Positions 1-11,850 of a stretch of DNA of 64,000 nucleotides are shown here, piece after piece. A model generated the notes under the pieces. The model made no database searches. It saw nothing but the letters and a program-made list of their open reading frames with translations, and was not told the DNA's origin. The stretch spans positions 1,364,001-1,428,000 of the forward strand of contig NC_081552.1 in NCBI RefSeq assembly GCF_963082655.1. The letters run 5' to 3'. Source of the DNA: Stomoxys calcitrans (taxonomy: Eukaryota; Arthropoda; Insecta; Diptera; Muscidae). The position numbers and the translations under genes are program-made. The first letter of the stretch is position 1; every line of letters starts with the position of its first letter.

Positions 1-44
1 TGTTTTAATTAAAATATATAATTGATATGTTTCACATGAATAAC

Positions 45-1623
45 AAGTAAAAAGGCGTTAAGTTCGGCCGGGCCGAACTTTGGATACCCACCACCTCGGG
101 TATATATGTAAACCACCTTTCATCAAAATTCGGTGAAAATTTCATACCTTATACTCATATACCTCATACCGATCTGAACTATATACGACACGGATGTCGA
201 AAAGCCGAACATAAGTCACTGTGTCAAATTTCAGTGATATCGGACTATAAATGCGCCTTTTATGGGGCCAAGACTTTAAATCGAGATATCGGTCTACATG
301 GCAGCTATATCCAAATCTGGATCGATTTGGGCCAAGTTGCATAAACATGTCGAAGAGCCTAACACTAAGCACTGTCCCAAATTTCGGCGAAATCGGACAA
401 TAAATGCCTCTTTTATGGGCCCTAAACCTTAAATCCAGAGATCGGTCTATATGGCAGCTATATTCAAATCTGGACCGATCTGGGCAAAATTGAAGAAGGA
501 CGTCGAAGAGCCTAACTAAACTCACTGCCTCAAATTTCAGCGACATCGGACAATAAATGCGTCTTTTATGGCCCCAAAACCTAAAACCTAGATATCGGTC
601 TATATGGCAGCTATATCCAAATCTGAACCGATCTGGACCAAATTGAAGAAATATGTCAAAGGGCCTAACACAACTCACTGTCCTAAATTTCAGCAAAATA
701 GGATAATGAATGTGGCTTACCATAAATCGGAGGATCGATCTATATGGCAGCTATATCCAAATCTGGACCGATCTGAGCCAAATTAACGAAGGACGTCGAT
801 GGGCCTTACACAATTCACTGTCCCGAATTTCATCAAAATCGGATAATAAATGTGGCTTTTGTGGGCCTAAGACCCTAAATCGGAGGATCGGTCTATATGG
901 CAGCTATATCCAATCTGAACCGATCTGGACCAATTTAACGAAGGATGTCGATGGGCCTTACACAATTCACTGTCCCGAATTTCATCAAAATCGGATAATA
1001 AATGTGGCTTTTGTGGGCCTAAGACCCTAAACCGGAGGACCGGTCTATATAGCAGCTATATCCAAATCTGAACCGATCTGGACCAAATTGAATGTCAAAG
1101 GGCCTAAGGCAACTCACTGTCCCAAATTTCAGCGAAATCGGATAATAAATGTGGCTTTTATGGGTCTTAGACCATAAATCGGAGGATCGGTCTATATGGC
1201 AGCTATATCCAAATTTGGACCGATCTGAGCCATATTGACGAAGGACGACGAAGGGCCTAACACAACTCACTGCCCCAAATTTCAACAAAATCGGATAATA
1301 AATGTGGCTTTTATGGGCCTAAGACCCTAAATCGGCGGATCGGTCTATATGGGGGCTATATCAAGATATAGTCCGATATAGCCCATCTTCGAACTTAACC
1401 TGCTTATGGACAAAAAAAGAATCTGTGCAAAATTTCAGCTCAATATCTCTATTTTTAAAGACTGTAGCGTGATTTCAACAGACAGACGGACGGACATGGC
1501 TAGATCGTCTTAGATTTTTACGCTGATCAAGAATATATATACTTTATAGGGTCGGATGTTCGATGTGTTGCTAACGGAATGACAAAATGAATATACCCCC
1601 ATCCTTCGGTGGTGGGTATAAAA
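45..1623 (+). repeat. Family A dispersed repeat with ~150-bp internal tandem units, apparently full length
   Basis: The copy opens with AAGTAAAAAGGCGTTAAGTT followed by the palindromic TTCGGCCGGGCCGAA and GATACCCACCACC, and closes with GGTGGTGGGTATA, so its ends are inverted. Between them a degenerate unit recurs: the phrase GGTCTATATGGCAGC or a close variant falls at about 291, 444, 597, 737, 890, 1042, 1189 and 1342, a spacing of 140-153 bp. The last unit is followed by a distinct tail (about 1380-1600) that recurs in the other full copies. No protein is encoded. The long minus-strand open frame at 142-723 only reflects a unit length divisible by three. It is a non-autonomous element of a type abundant in muscid flies; I cannot assign a superfamily. 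Confidence 0.8.
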
Positions 1624-1749
1624 ATCGCTTTGCTTTATTGTAATCCAATAAAGCGTATTTTTTTTGCGTATAACACATGAAATATATTGCTAAAAAATCA
1701 TTATGTTTTTTATTTAATGATCCCAGGTTTTTAAAAAAGAAAGAAAAAA

Positions 1750-2746
1750 CAAGTAAAAACATGCTTAGTTCTGCCGGGCCGAATCTTATATATTCCACCA
1801 TGGATCGCATTTGTGGGGTTCTTTTCCCGTCATATCTTCTAAGGCAAAAAAAGTTATAAGGAAAGATTTGCTCTGCTCTTAGAGCGATATTAAGATATGG
1901 TCCAGTTTGAACCACAATTAAATTATATGTTGGAGACCTGTGTAAAATTTAAGCCAATTCGAATAAGAATTGCGCCCTTTGGGGGCACAAGAAGTAAAAT
2001 AGAGAAATCGATTTATATGGGAGCTGTATCGGGCTATAGACCGATTCAGACCATAATAAACACGTATGTTGATGGTCATGAGAGGATCCGTCGTACAAAG
2101 TTTCAGCCAAATCGAATAAGAATTGCGCCCTCTAGAAGCTCAAGAGATCAAGACCCAGGATCGGTTTATATGACAGCTATATCAGGTTATGGACCGATTT
2201 GAACCATACTTGGCACAGTTGTTGGAATCATAACAAAACACGTCGTGCAAAATTTCACTCAAATCGGATAAGATTTGCGCCCTCTAGGGGCTCAAGAAGT
2301 CAAGACCCAAGATCGGTTTATATGACAGCTATGTCAGGGTATTGGCCGATTTGAAACATACTTGGCACAGTTGTTGGATATCATAACAAATCACGTCGTG
2401 CAAAATTTCATTCAAATTGGATAAGATTTGCGCCCTCTAGATGCTCAAGAAGTCAAGACCCAAGATCGGTCTATATGACAGCTATATCAGGTTATTGACC
2501 GAGGCTCAAGACGTTAAGACCTACACTAATAAGAATTATTCGTGCAAAATTTCAAACGGTTAGCTTTACTCCTTCGAAAATTAGCGTGCTTTCGATAGAC
2601 AGGCGGACGAACGGACTGACATGGCTAGATCTATATAAAATGTCACGACGATCAAGAATATATATACTCAGACGAATATTTCGAGTAGTTACAAACAGAA
2701 TGACGAAATTAGTATACCCCCATCCTATGGTGGAGGGTATAAAAAT
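1750..2746 (+). repeat. Family B dispersed repeat, full-length copy
   Basis: It starts with AAGTAAAAACATGCTTAGTT and a mutated GCCGGGCCGAA head, then CTTATATATTCCACCATGGAT. It ends with CCATCCTATGGTGGAGGGTA. The interior holds several units with the phrases ATCGGTTTATATG, CAGCTATATCAGGTTAT and ACCGATTTGAACC. The closing tail contains a GACAGGCGGACGAACGGACT-like stretch and AAGAATATATATACT, as in family A. Family B differs from A in its internal units (GCGCCCTCTAG and CTCAAGAAGTCAAGACCC phrases) but keeps the same head and tail plan. It has no coding capacity. Confidence 0.75.
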
Positions 2747-3674
2747 GTTAGTTTCCGTTATGAGCCTGTCTTCATTGTCTGTAAAGAGTATTATAATCAA
2801 ATTACAATAATTTATATAAATACATCTTTAAAATGAATCCTAATTAATACCATTTTGCACACAATACCACGAAATCTAGATTCGCATATGTTATATTCTG
2901 TCCTCAGCTCTGTTTTCCAAACCAATATAATCTCTATATTGGTAATAAACTATTTAAATAAGTATAAATGTTAGCTGTCTGTTTTTCGGCCTGTGTGGTT
3001 ATATTATTCCTGTCTGAAGATCGGGGCCAAGGTAAAATTGATTTTTTTTCAAAATCATTTTTATTCTATCCAATATTTCGTCCTTCGTTGAAGGACATAC
3101 TACATTAAATATGTAAAAATCGGTTGCTTAATCGCTTTAAATCTAACCGAACTCTTAAGCTTACAACAGCGCTAACAGTTCAACACAAATCGCAGAGTTC
3201 ATCTCTAAGCTGATGGTCGCCTTGATTGTTTTCGTTGCACTGATTGTCTATTCGCATTGTCGATCAGCATTCGATAGCTCTGTGCTACAATAAATTCTAT
3301 GTGTCTGTGTCTGAAGTTAATTCGTTTGTTGGTGTAGAGAGTTGTGTAGCTTTTCTAGTGTTAGTCTTTTTTAGTAGTTTGTCTCGTCCTGTAAAACTTT
3401 TACTTTGTCAAGCTCAGGGTGGTTGTTGTTGTCTTCCGCATAGTGGGATAATAGTGCAGTTTTAGGCGATTGTCTGTTGAAGCGAAGTTTAAGGTCGGAT
3501 TTGTGTCCCGACAAACGCGTGTTAGCTTATTCTTGGTTTATCCGATGTGCTGTATTTCGCATTTGAAGACGAATTGCCGCTGCATAGTATCTTTTTTTCG
3601 GTTTTAAATTCTAATTCCTAAGTCAAAAATGATTTGAGCAATTAACACCTCGTTTGAAAAGTTTTTTTTTGTAA
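2747..3674. other. No recognised gene
   Basis: This is AT-rich sequence between two repeat copies. An open frame at 3244-3465 (73 codons, plus strand) has low-complexity hydrophobic content and matches nothing I recognise. The stretch 3140-3600 is less AT-rich and could be an old LTR or retroposon remnant, but I see no paired copy here. Confidence 0.4.
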
Positions 3675-4231
3675 GGTCGAAGAGCCTAACACAATTCACT
3701 GTTCCAAATTTCGGCGAAATCGGACAACAAATGCGCCTTTTATGACACTAAAACCTTCAATCGAGAGATCGGTCTATATGGTAGCTATATCCAAATCTGG
3801 ACCGAACTGAACTAAAATCAAGTCGAAGGTCCCAACACAACTCAATGTTCCAAATTTCGGCGACTTCGGACAATAAAAGCGCATTTTATGGGGCGCAAGA
3901 CCTTAAATCGTGGAGAGAGGCCAAATTGACGAAGGATGTCGAAGGACCTAACACAACTCACTGTCGCAAATGTCAGAAAAATCGGACATTAAATGTAGCT
4001 TTTATGGGCCTAAGACCCTAAATCGCGAATTACTCTATATGGCAGCTATATTCAAATCTGGACCGATCTGGGCCAAATTGCAGAAATATGTTGAACGGCT
4101 TAACCTTATTCACTGTCCCAAATCTCAGAAAAATCGAATATTTAAATGTGGCTTTTATGGGCCTAAGACCCTAAATCGCGAATTACTCTATTTGGAAGCT
4201 ATATCCAAATCTGGACCGATTGCGATGTGTT
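3675..4231 (+). repeat. Family A repeat fragment
   Basis: There are four degenerate family A units, marked by GGTCTATATGGTAGC (3772) and further GCAGCTATATTCAAATCTGG phrases. The copy lacks the family head and tail. It ends abruptly after GGACCGATTGCGATGTGTTG, which joins a unit to the terminal motif, so the middle of the tail has been deleted. A short direct repeat, GGCGCTTGGT, follows at about 4240-4260. Confidence 0.65.
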
Positions 4232-4863
4232 GCAAACGCTTGGTGGCGCTTGGTGGCGCTTGTGAATATAGATAAATGAGAATTATTATATAAACACATA
4301 CCACAAGCAGAATTCTGCTCTCAATGGCATGCAGTTTGCGTCGTTTGCATTATTTCCTTTCCCCTGAAGAAAACTATGGAGTAGTGCACGTATGTATATA
4401 GGAGTTTGCCAGTCGTACCTTTGAATATTTACGTATCTTTCTTTCTTTTATTTTTCTTTACTTTTTGATGTAAATTTGGTTTTTTAATACTTCGGCATAG
4501 CTATTGGCGTTGAAGAAAAATAAAATAATTACCGACACCTATAAGCTTGACATTTGATGTAAAATTTTGAGAGTTCACAAATTTCTCTGTTATTTCAATC
4601 CTCTTTGATATGGGTTCAACCAAAGTAGTTGGCATATCAGCAAAGGGATACAATTGTCGGCACCGTCTCTGTAAAGTGTATAATGAGGACAATATTTTTA
4701 TATTGAAATACATCGTAATGGACACCAGCCTTAGCATATTGATCCACATAAAGGGGTGCCGTTAGGTAGTTGTGTTTCTGTTAATCATAATTAGGAACAT
4801 AATTTTTCTATTAGTAATTAAAAATTTCAAAACAATATTACGTACATTGTAAAAATAAAATGA
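4232..4863. other. No recognised gene
   Basis: AT-rich spacer. The minus-strand open frame at 4501-4749 has no recognisable similarity and no splice context. Nothing else stands out. Confidence 0.35.
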
Positions 4864-5390
4864 TGGTCTAAATCAGTCCATATCATGATATAGCCGCCAT
4901 ATAGACCGATCTCCCGATTAGACTTGTTGGGCTTCGAGAGGGCGCAATTCATATCCAATATGGTTGAAATTTTGCATATGTCGTTCTGGTATGACATCCA
5001 AAAACTGTTCCAAGTATGGTCTAAATCGGTATATAACCGGATGTAGCTGCCATATAAACCGATCTCGCAGCTTGGCTTTTTGAACCTCTGGAAGGCGCAA
5101 TATTACTCGATTTGCTTGAAATTTTGGAGGTGGTATTTTTCTATGACTGGTGTTTTTCTATTAGAGAAAGTGAGTCAAATGCGATCTATGGTGGACGGTA
5201 TATGACTAAATGAATATAGGGGGTATATTCATTTAGTCATTCCGTTTGCAACACATCGAAATATCAATTTCCGACCCTACATAAAATCCTTATTTATAAC
5301 CCGATTTCGTTGAAATTTAAAACAGTGGGTTATTTTAAGCCTCCCGACATATGACGTAAATATGCATACCTACGGTGGTGGGTATAAAAA
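4864..5390 (-). repeat. Family A/B composite fragment, mainly reversed, with a head-to-head junction
   Basis: Reverse-strand phrases ATATAGCCGCCATATAGACC and TAGCTGCCATATAAACCGAT mark the units. At 5202-5240 a perfect 16-bp inverted repeat is formed where a forward tail ending in ATGACTAAATGAATAT meets a reversed tail beginning ATATTCATTTAGTCAT. The fragment closes at the GGTGGTGGGTATAAAA terminus near 5390. It is best read as two partial copies abutting in opposite orientation. Confidence 0.6.
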
Positions 5391-7618
5391 TCGAATTTCT
5401 ATGTCAAAAATAATTAAAGCAATAACATCTTGTTTAGAAAGTTACTTATAAGTCAATTCCATGTTTTATGGGTCAAATTTAGGTCTATATTTTGCTGTGT
5501 GGATTAGGGTGGGTCGATTTGTAAGGGCGGAAAGAACACAACACACAAAGCTGGTGTTAAATCGCAATCTTAGACAAATTCTATGAAGTTTTGGCCAAGA
5601 AATCATTTTTCTATAATCAAAATCGAGTTTCCGGTTTAAAAGGACAAAATTCTGGGTTTGATCCCATATAAAAAAAAACTTGCTATTATGTCGTTAGAAA
5701 CGGGAAGATGCATTTTGATTTTATACCCGTGGTTTCTTGAGCAAGGCTTCTTATTATTTGTCGTAGATTACGATTTAGACAACTTCCGAACATTGGCCCA
5801 CCCTAGTGTGCATGTTCCGCATTGGCGAAAATAATACGAGTTTCACTTCACTTATTACGAATACTTCATGATTAAATATACCATAGTGATCACATAATTT
5901 TTTTCTCTTACCTTTGCATAAGGGATCACACACTATTCAACTCTATGGTTTAGGAATTACATCGAATGAGTACTCTGTAAGTTTGACACAAGTCGGTGAT
6001 ATAGTTTGAAAACTGTTACTCAACAAATTATTGGTCTTTCTTTATTTCTTTGTTTTATAATCCGTATTACTTTTATGGCCGAAAAAGAACAAAGGGTTTA
6101 TGAAATCTATTAGGAAATTGTTTTGACTTCGACGACTCACCAATTTTCCGAGTACTACCAATTGCCTCAGATCATCGAAATATCGAAAAGAGGAGGATGT
6201 GAAATAAACATTTCATTTGTGTACAATAAAGTCTAAATATAACCACTCATTTGCTTTTGTTTAATATTTCTCTTCGCACCTTGTAAACATTTCACTTGTT
6301 CTGTTGTCGATGCTGTTCTTGCTTGCTTGGCTACTAATGCTGGCTGGTTGGGGGGAGTGGAAACCAGATCAAGCGTTCTTTCTTCCTTATTCATGGAATA
6401 GTAATGTTCGCCCAAACATCTGCAGCCATGTATGGATGCTTATGTGTGCCTTGGATCTCCTCCGCCCAACCGTAGATGCGATGAAAACGAAAATTAAGCG
6501 AAAATTGTTTAGAAAATCATAAACAATCAAAAGACGGCCACAGCGGTAGCAAATGTTTTTCTGGTGGACCAGCTAGTCAGTGGCGTAGATAGACACAGTC
6601 ATTGATTACTGGGCAAATGGTAAGAAAAGCCACATTTTTCCATTATAAATAAAACATACATCCAATAAAATGTTGCTGAATAGAGTCGCCATCGGGCACA
6701 TACCAAATGCATGCAAATAGCCTTGCTAAAACTCCCCCACCCACCTTTGGCTACGCCTCTCACACATTTACATGTGTGGTGGCAATCGCACCGAATTTTT
6801 CTTTTAAATTGTCCAAATAACGATGCACAAACCGAGATACCATTGTGCAAAGTAGGTGTATACGCCTGTAGATTCGTACCACAAGTCGTACATCGTACAT
6901 CGTATCTCATAGTTCCTTACATCGAATTGTTCAACTGTAGACACGATATCAACACATGCAAGCACCTACAATTGCACCCTATTCTGTTTTAGTGGTCGTA
7001 ATTTCCGTGTAAAGCCTAGGTACATGACGGTTGCTACAATTAAACAAAATTCTATTCTACATGCAATATTGGAATATACAAAATTCTTTTTTTATTTACC
7101 GAGAGTTAAGAAGCGATGTTTATAAAATTCAGTCGTTAAAATTAAGTGTTTCATTGATGGGTTGTTATTTGTTTTTTCTTTTTCTTTCACGTTGTTTTCT
7201 TTAAAATTGTTAAGCTAACACACAAATTAAATTAAAATCACAACCAACCTTTTTTAATCGTTTGTTAAAATGTTGATTTTTTTTTTCCAAATTACAGTAA
7301 TTTGTTACCAAAATGTCTAAATAGTTGATTTCTAATGAGAAATTCTTGAAAATTTTCAAAGAAAATTTCGTCAATATTTGATTTTGAAAGGAAATTAATT
7401 GTATGTAATCTCATTTTAATTGGCATTCTTGTAGATTTAATAGAAATTTACCAAGAAAAATGAATAACACAAATTTATTTATTAAGCTTATAGTAAATAC
7501 ATACAAACATTACAGAGCAGAACAATAGCATTGGCTACTGAGGCCATTAGGAAATTTCTTCAAAATTTATTTTTCAGAACAAAACGTCGTCAAAGTATGA
7601 TTTTTAAAAAAAATTCAT
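5391..7618. other. Long AT-rich stretch without a supported gene
   Basis: No open frame here resembles a known protein. Frames at 6304-6522 and 6599-6992 overlap on both strands, have no conserved motif, and contain unusual residue strings typical of chance translation. No repeat seen elsewhere in the window is present. Confidence 0.4.
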
Positions 7619-7910
7619 CGGGTCTTAAACAGGTGTCGTGTGGTCCCAGGTCCCTGCAATCCTTGTTTTGTAGAAGTTGAGGCAGCTGCATCTGCCGGAT
7701 CGTAATTGTGCCAGACCTACTCTGGTTTGCTGGGGGAGGTCAATTTCTTCGGGTGTCAATTTTTTCGGATGGCATCTGCTACCTTGTCTGCATGAATGTC
7801 GTCCAGACCCGCCTGCTAAGCCGTTTGATCTAAAGGTTATCACTATTAGCGCTGAACTTCTCGCTGGAATGGGAGATGAGTAGAGATTAAACAGCGCCGG
7901 AGATATCCTA
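7619..7910 (-). pseudogene. Jockey-like non-LTR retrotransposon, C-terminal ORF2 fragment
   Basis: Read on the minus strand, this encodes PEEIDLPQQTRVGLAQLRSG followed by RCSCLNFYKTRI. It closely matches the C-terminal region of the retroposon at 15268-15850 (PEEIDLPRQTR, LAQLRSGRCSRLN), and the sequence GTWDHTTPV runs into the segment just before the 3' end. Only about 70 codons of similarity remain, and the downstream zinc-knuckle segment is missing. It is a dead, truncated insertion in non-coding DNA. Confidence 0.7.
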
Positions 7911-8588
7911 CCGCTTCTTGTTTCACTCTACACAGACAAAATGTTGAGCTAAATTTGACCGATTAAACATAGCATTGACTTATAAAATATTTTTCCAACA
8001 AGGCGTTAGTTGCTTTAATTATTTTTGACATTGAAATCTGATTTGTTTTTGTATCATGGCATGTGATTGGTATAGAAGGCAAACGTTAAACACATTTTTA
8101 ATTGTACGAATTAAATTGTTATTTTAGAATACAATTTGTGAGTATCTATTTCTGAGTTCTGTTGTGTCCTCTTTCGCACATATCTCATGCGAAGAAGTGC
8201 GAATGAGACAAATATATGTCAAACTATAAGGAAACATAGAATGTGCGGTTTTTATTTATCTCTCAATAAAATAAAATAATTTATTAAATAATAATTGTTA
8301 AGTAAAAACAATAAATTTGAAAAAGTGTGTATAGTGAAATAGTGTAAAGCAGATTAGGATGTGAACAAATGAAATAAGTACATTCCAAACGAAACGAATT
8401 AGAGGACACTTTAATTTAATATTTTACCATTCCTATAGATACTTTAAGGGCTTGGAAAACGACGCTGATGACGAAAGATAAAAACTGCGGATCTAGATTT
8501 CGTGATATTGTGCCCAAAATGCTAAGATTGGTATTTGTTACGATTCACTTTAATATGCTCTCATTTAGAAAATATAAATTTAAAAACA
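7911..8588. other. No recognised gene
   Basis: AT-rich spacer between the retroposon fragment and the next family B copy. Nothing supportable is seen. Confidence 0.35.
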
Positions 8589-9592
8589 TGTAAGAGCGTG
8601 CTAAGTTCGGCCGGGCCGAAGCTTATATACCCTGCACCTTGGATCGCATTTGTCGAGTTCTTTGCGCAGTATCGCTTTTTAGGCAAACAATGAATAATGA
8701 ATAAGAAATGTCGTGCTAATGGAGCTATCTTAAGTTATAGTCCGATTCAGACCATAAATTAATTGAATGCTGAACATTGTAGAAGTCATTGTGTAATATT
8801 TCAGTCCATTCGGATAAGAATTGCGTCTTGTAGGGGCTCAAGAAGCAAAATCGGGAGATGGGTTTATATGGGAGCTGTATCGAGATATATATCGATTCAG
8901 ACCATATTGAACACGTATGTTAAAGGTCATGGGAGGAGCCGTTGTACAAAATTTCTGCCAAATCTGATGAGAATTGCGCCCTCTCAAGGCTCAAGAAGTC
9001 AAGATCCCAGATCGGTTTATATGGCAGCTATATCAGGTTATGTACCGATTTGCGCCATACTAAGCACAGTTGTTGGAAGTGATACCAAAACACCACGTGC
9101 AAAATTGCAGCCAAATCCTATAAGAATTATACCCTCTAAAAGCTGAAGAAGTCAACACCTCAGATCGGTTTACAAGGCAGCTATATCAGGTTATAAACCG
9201 ATTTGAACCATACTTAGAACAATTGTTGGAAATTATAACAAAACACCATGTGCAAAATTTCAAATCGGACGAGAATTGTGCCCTCCAGAGGCTCAAGAAG
9301 TCAAGACCCAAGATGACAGCTATATTAATACCAGGACCGATTTGGCCCATTTACAATTTCAACCGACCTACGCTAATAAAAAGTGTTTCTGGAAAATTTC
9401 AAGTGGCTAGCTTTACTCCTTCAAAAGTTAGCGTGCTTTTGACAGACAGACGGACGGACATGGCTAGATCGACTTAAAATGACATGACGATCAAGAATAT
9501 ATATACTTTATGGGGTCTTAGATGCATATTTCCAGGTGTTACAAACAGAATGACGAAATTAGTATACGCCCATCCTATGGTGGAGGGTATAA
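8589..9592 (+). repeat. Family B dispersed repeat, full-length copy
   Basis: The head GTAAGAGCGTGCTAAG is followed by the perfect TTCGGCCGGGCCGAA palindrome and CTTATATACCCTGCACC. The end is CATCCTATGGTGGAGGGTAT. Internal units carry GGTTTATATGGCAGCTATAT and ACCGATTTG phrases. The tail has the ACAGACGGACGGACATGGCT block and AAGAATATATATACTT. The layout matches the copies at 1750 and 12748. No protein is encoded. Confidence 0.78.
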
Positions 9593-9689
9593 ATAAAATC
9601 AGCAATGTAATACAATAAATAAAAATTATTTTATTAAAGCAAAAATATCAATTATTTCCTTTTATTAAATTGATAAAAATGTTATTTGG

Positions 9690-10640
9690 GAGAAGGGACA
9701 ACAAATAATACAAATTCGTTTATAAATCCGATTTCAGCGAATTTTTTAATTGAATGTACAAATTTCTTAATTGAACCATGTTTTTCATTTTTTCTGTTTA
9801 CGGTGCTTCGACTCTCATCCCTAAATTTCACAATGACTGGCGACCACACAGATAATTCGCGACCCAGCGTTTCAGACCTGGCTGGAGGGACATATTGGCG
9901 ATGTCCCCAAACAGTTTGGCATGGCTGACAAGTTCGATAAGTCCAGTGCCACGAAGACCGTCTTATCACATGGCTTGGGCTGATTGAAGTCACGACAAAT
10001 GCATGCAGGGATGGCATTCAAAGCAGGTGTTGTGGTATGCAGTTTTCGAAATCCATGCTGATGATAGGCAAATGGAAATTCTCCAACGAGGCTTAGGAGG
10101 AGTAGACCCTCAAGTGTCTGTACGACTTCCCCAAAGACAGGTTGAGGACAGTTGTAAAGTACTCGACTCCAGGTAGATCCAGATTCTGCAGCATGTAGAG
10201 ATTCTGTCGGGGCCCAACGCCTTGGATGACTTGGCGCCACGGATCACATTTGTAACTTCGTCCACGGCAAATTGTGATAGCTGTCCTTCGGCTCGGATAC
10301 CACGGATACGACGAATGCCTTGCCCTGGAAACCCTGTCACTCTCGCGGTGCACAATAAATTGACGGCTGAACAACCTGGCCCATCTCTTCGGATCAGTCA
10401 AGGTTACGTTGCCAAAAGTGACTGAAGTCCTGTCATCCTGTTTACCGGGGATCGAGATTGACTGGTGTCTAAGTTACATTGCTCCAAGTGTTCCAAACAC
10501 AAATTCCACCTATATTCGTTGACTACACTTTCCTGATTCAGCTCATTGATTCTAGGGATAGGTGGGTCCGTGCAACTAACCCCATCACGTTCGTCTGCGA
10601 GTACCACTGCATGCGCCGGGAAATTGGGCAGCACTTGGGA
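9690..10640 (-). pseudogene. Jockey-like non-LTR retrotransposon, linker and reverse-transcriptase fragment
   Basis: On the minus strand, reading down from 10640, the frames run from an endonuclease-RT linker (ALADERDGV-like, then WNLCLEHLEQCNLD) into the RT domain (KRWARLFSRQFIVH, SSKALGPD, NLDLPGVEY, HQHGFRKLHTTTPALNAI, VFVALDLS). The order is that of Jockey-clade ORF2, but the sequence jumps among three frames and carries stops. It resembles the copy at 31550-33400, which has the same HQHGFRKLH-type and LPGVEYLTTVLNLS segments, so both derive from one family. It has lost the RT YADD box and everything downstream. It lies just upstream of the candidate exon at 10778, possibly in an intron. 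Confidence 0.75.
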
Positions 10641-10674
10641 GATTCGACCGGCTGGTATATATATTTATATTACC

Positions 10675-10699
10675 GACAATTACTTTTTGGGCAACCCAA
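10675..10699. mobile_element. Solo mariner MITE end
   Basis: CAATTACTTTTTGGGCAACC followed by CAA and TA is the terminal inverted repeat of the mariner MITEs at 15978, 36566 and 43291. No opposite end is present nearby, so this is a relic of a mostly deleted copy. Confidence 0.55.
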
Positions 10700-10777
10700 T
10701 ATATAATTTTTTATTCTTAATTTACTTTTACAAACTAACTTCACAAGATTATGCTTGTTTCTTTTTTTTATTTGCAG

Positions 10778-10967
10778 AGCAAATCCAAGGACGCCCTAAG
10801 TGCTGCCAAACGTACCTCAGTAACATCGACAGCGCAATCAACTCACGTCCACTATCAGTCGTCCTCGTCTTCCCATTATCATCCACAACAACTGCCAAAG
10901 CATTTTAGTGGACATCATCATCGTCGTCAAATCGTAATGTTCGTATACAATGATACAAGAAGTGGCC
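10778..10967 (+). CDS. Candidate internal coding exon of an unidentified gene
   Basis: A strong acceptor (a long T-run, then TTTGCAG ending at 10777) opens a frame of 63 codons plus one base, closed by a consensus donor GTAAGT at 10968. The frame starts SKSKDALSAAKRTSVTSTAQ and ends in QIVMFVYNDTRSG. It is rich in serine and histidine (a YQSSSSSHYHPQQ stretch and a GHHHRRQ cluster). Codon third positions vary as in coding DNA, and no stop occurs across the exon. I do not recognise the protein. Low-complexity Ser/His tracts suit a disordered region of a large regulatory protein. The neighbouring exons must lie outside this repeat-rich area or are unrecognised. A chance open frame between splice-like sites is the alternative. 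Confidence 0.4.
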
Positions 10968-11199
10968 GTAAGTGCTATGCTCGTCTCTATCGTATGGATC
11001 CCAAGTTGGGACGAAAAGTCGACTTTTATCAGAATGGCACAAGTCGATTGTTAGACTTTTCGATTTTTTTGGAAAAAGTAGACATTTCAACTTTTTGTCA
11101 AATATTTACAAAATTGTTTTAATAAGACACTTCTGTTTCTTAAAATTTTTCGCAAACTTTCGCCATCAAGATATGGTCATTTCTTTGTATTCCGTCACT

Positions 11200-11850
11200 T
11201 TGCACTGAAATTAGATATCAAATTTGTTCTTTATTCCCAACGGAAATGAAGTTCAGTTTAGGGGGTGTTTTAGGGCGTACCCCAAAGCACTGGCTCCAAA
11301 ATTGGATATCAATTTCGTTTTCTACTCTCAAATACCTTTCATTTGAGTCCCATGTGGCCATAATGGGTCAAATAACCCATTTGACGTATCTTTAGGAGGA
11401 AAAGTGCCACCTAGACTTGAACGCAAATTATAATGTCATCTACTCCCTAATACCTTTCATTTGAGTCCCATATAGCCATGGCCGGCTAATGTGCCCATTT
11501 GGGGGTATTTGCGACCTCCCATTACTTAGACCTAATGCCATATTTTTAATCTACGGCCCAATATTTTTCATTTGAGCCACATATTGACATGAACTTCGAA
11601 TATATCTGTTTAGAGGAGTTTTGGGGTTGGGGGCGCCCGCTGGGTACTTGAACCCAAATTTCAATACCATATTCGTTTTCTGGTCTCCAATACCTTCCAT
11701 TTGATACTCTTTTGTGCCCATCGGACCACTTTCGGATATGGGTGGCGTTTTTTGGGTAAGGGGGAGGGTCCGCCTCCAACCGATATCTAAAAATTATAAA
11801 GCCTATGTTTCCTTCCAGAAAAACGTACACAATCTATGAAAATTTTAAGA
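11200..11850 (+). repeat. Family C modular repeat fragment
   Basis: Repeated phrases TACTCTCAAATACCTTTCAT, TTTGAGTCCCATGTGGCC and TTGGATATCAATTTCG recur at about 140-bp spacing. The stretch ends with GTACACAATCTATGAAAATT. These are the modules of the two longer family C copies at 43883 and 50613. The copy lacks the CTAGCTGACCCGGG head. The minus-strand frame at 11546-11830 is a by-product of the repeats. Confidence 0.65.

Noticed and set aside
142..723. 193-codon minus-strand open frame
   Set aside because: It spans four family A units whose length is near 153 bp, a multiple of three, so the same meaningless translation repeats about every 51 residues. It is not a gene.
45..1623. Regular ~150-bp repeats as a CRISPR array or satellite
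   Set aside because: Units are degenerate along their full length with no unique spacers, the genome is eukaryotic, and the same units recur in dispersed bounded elements.
3140..3600. Possible LTR
   Set aside because: No paired copy, no TG...CA borders with a duplication, and no primer-binding site could be identified.
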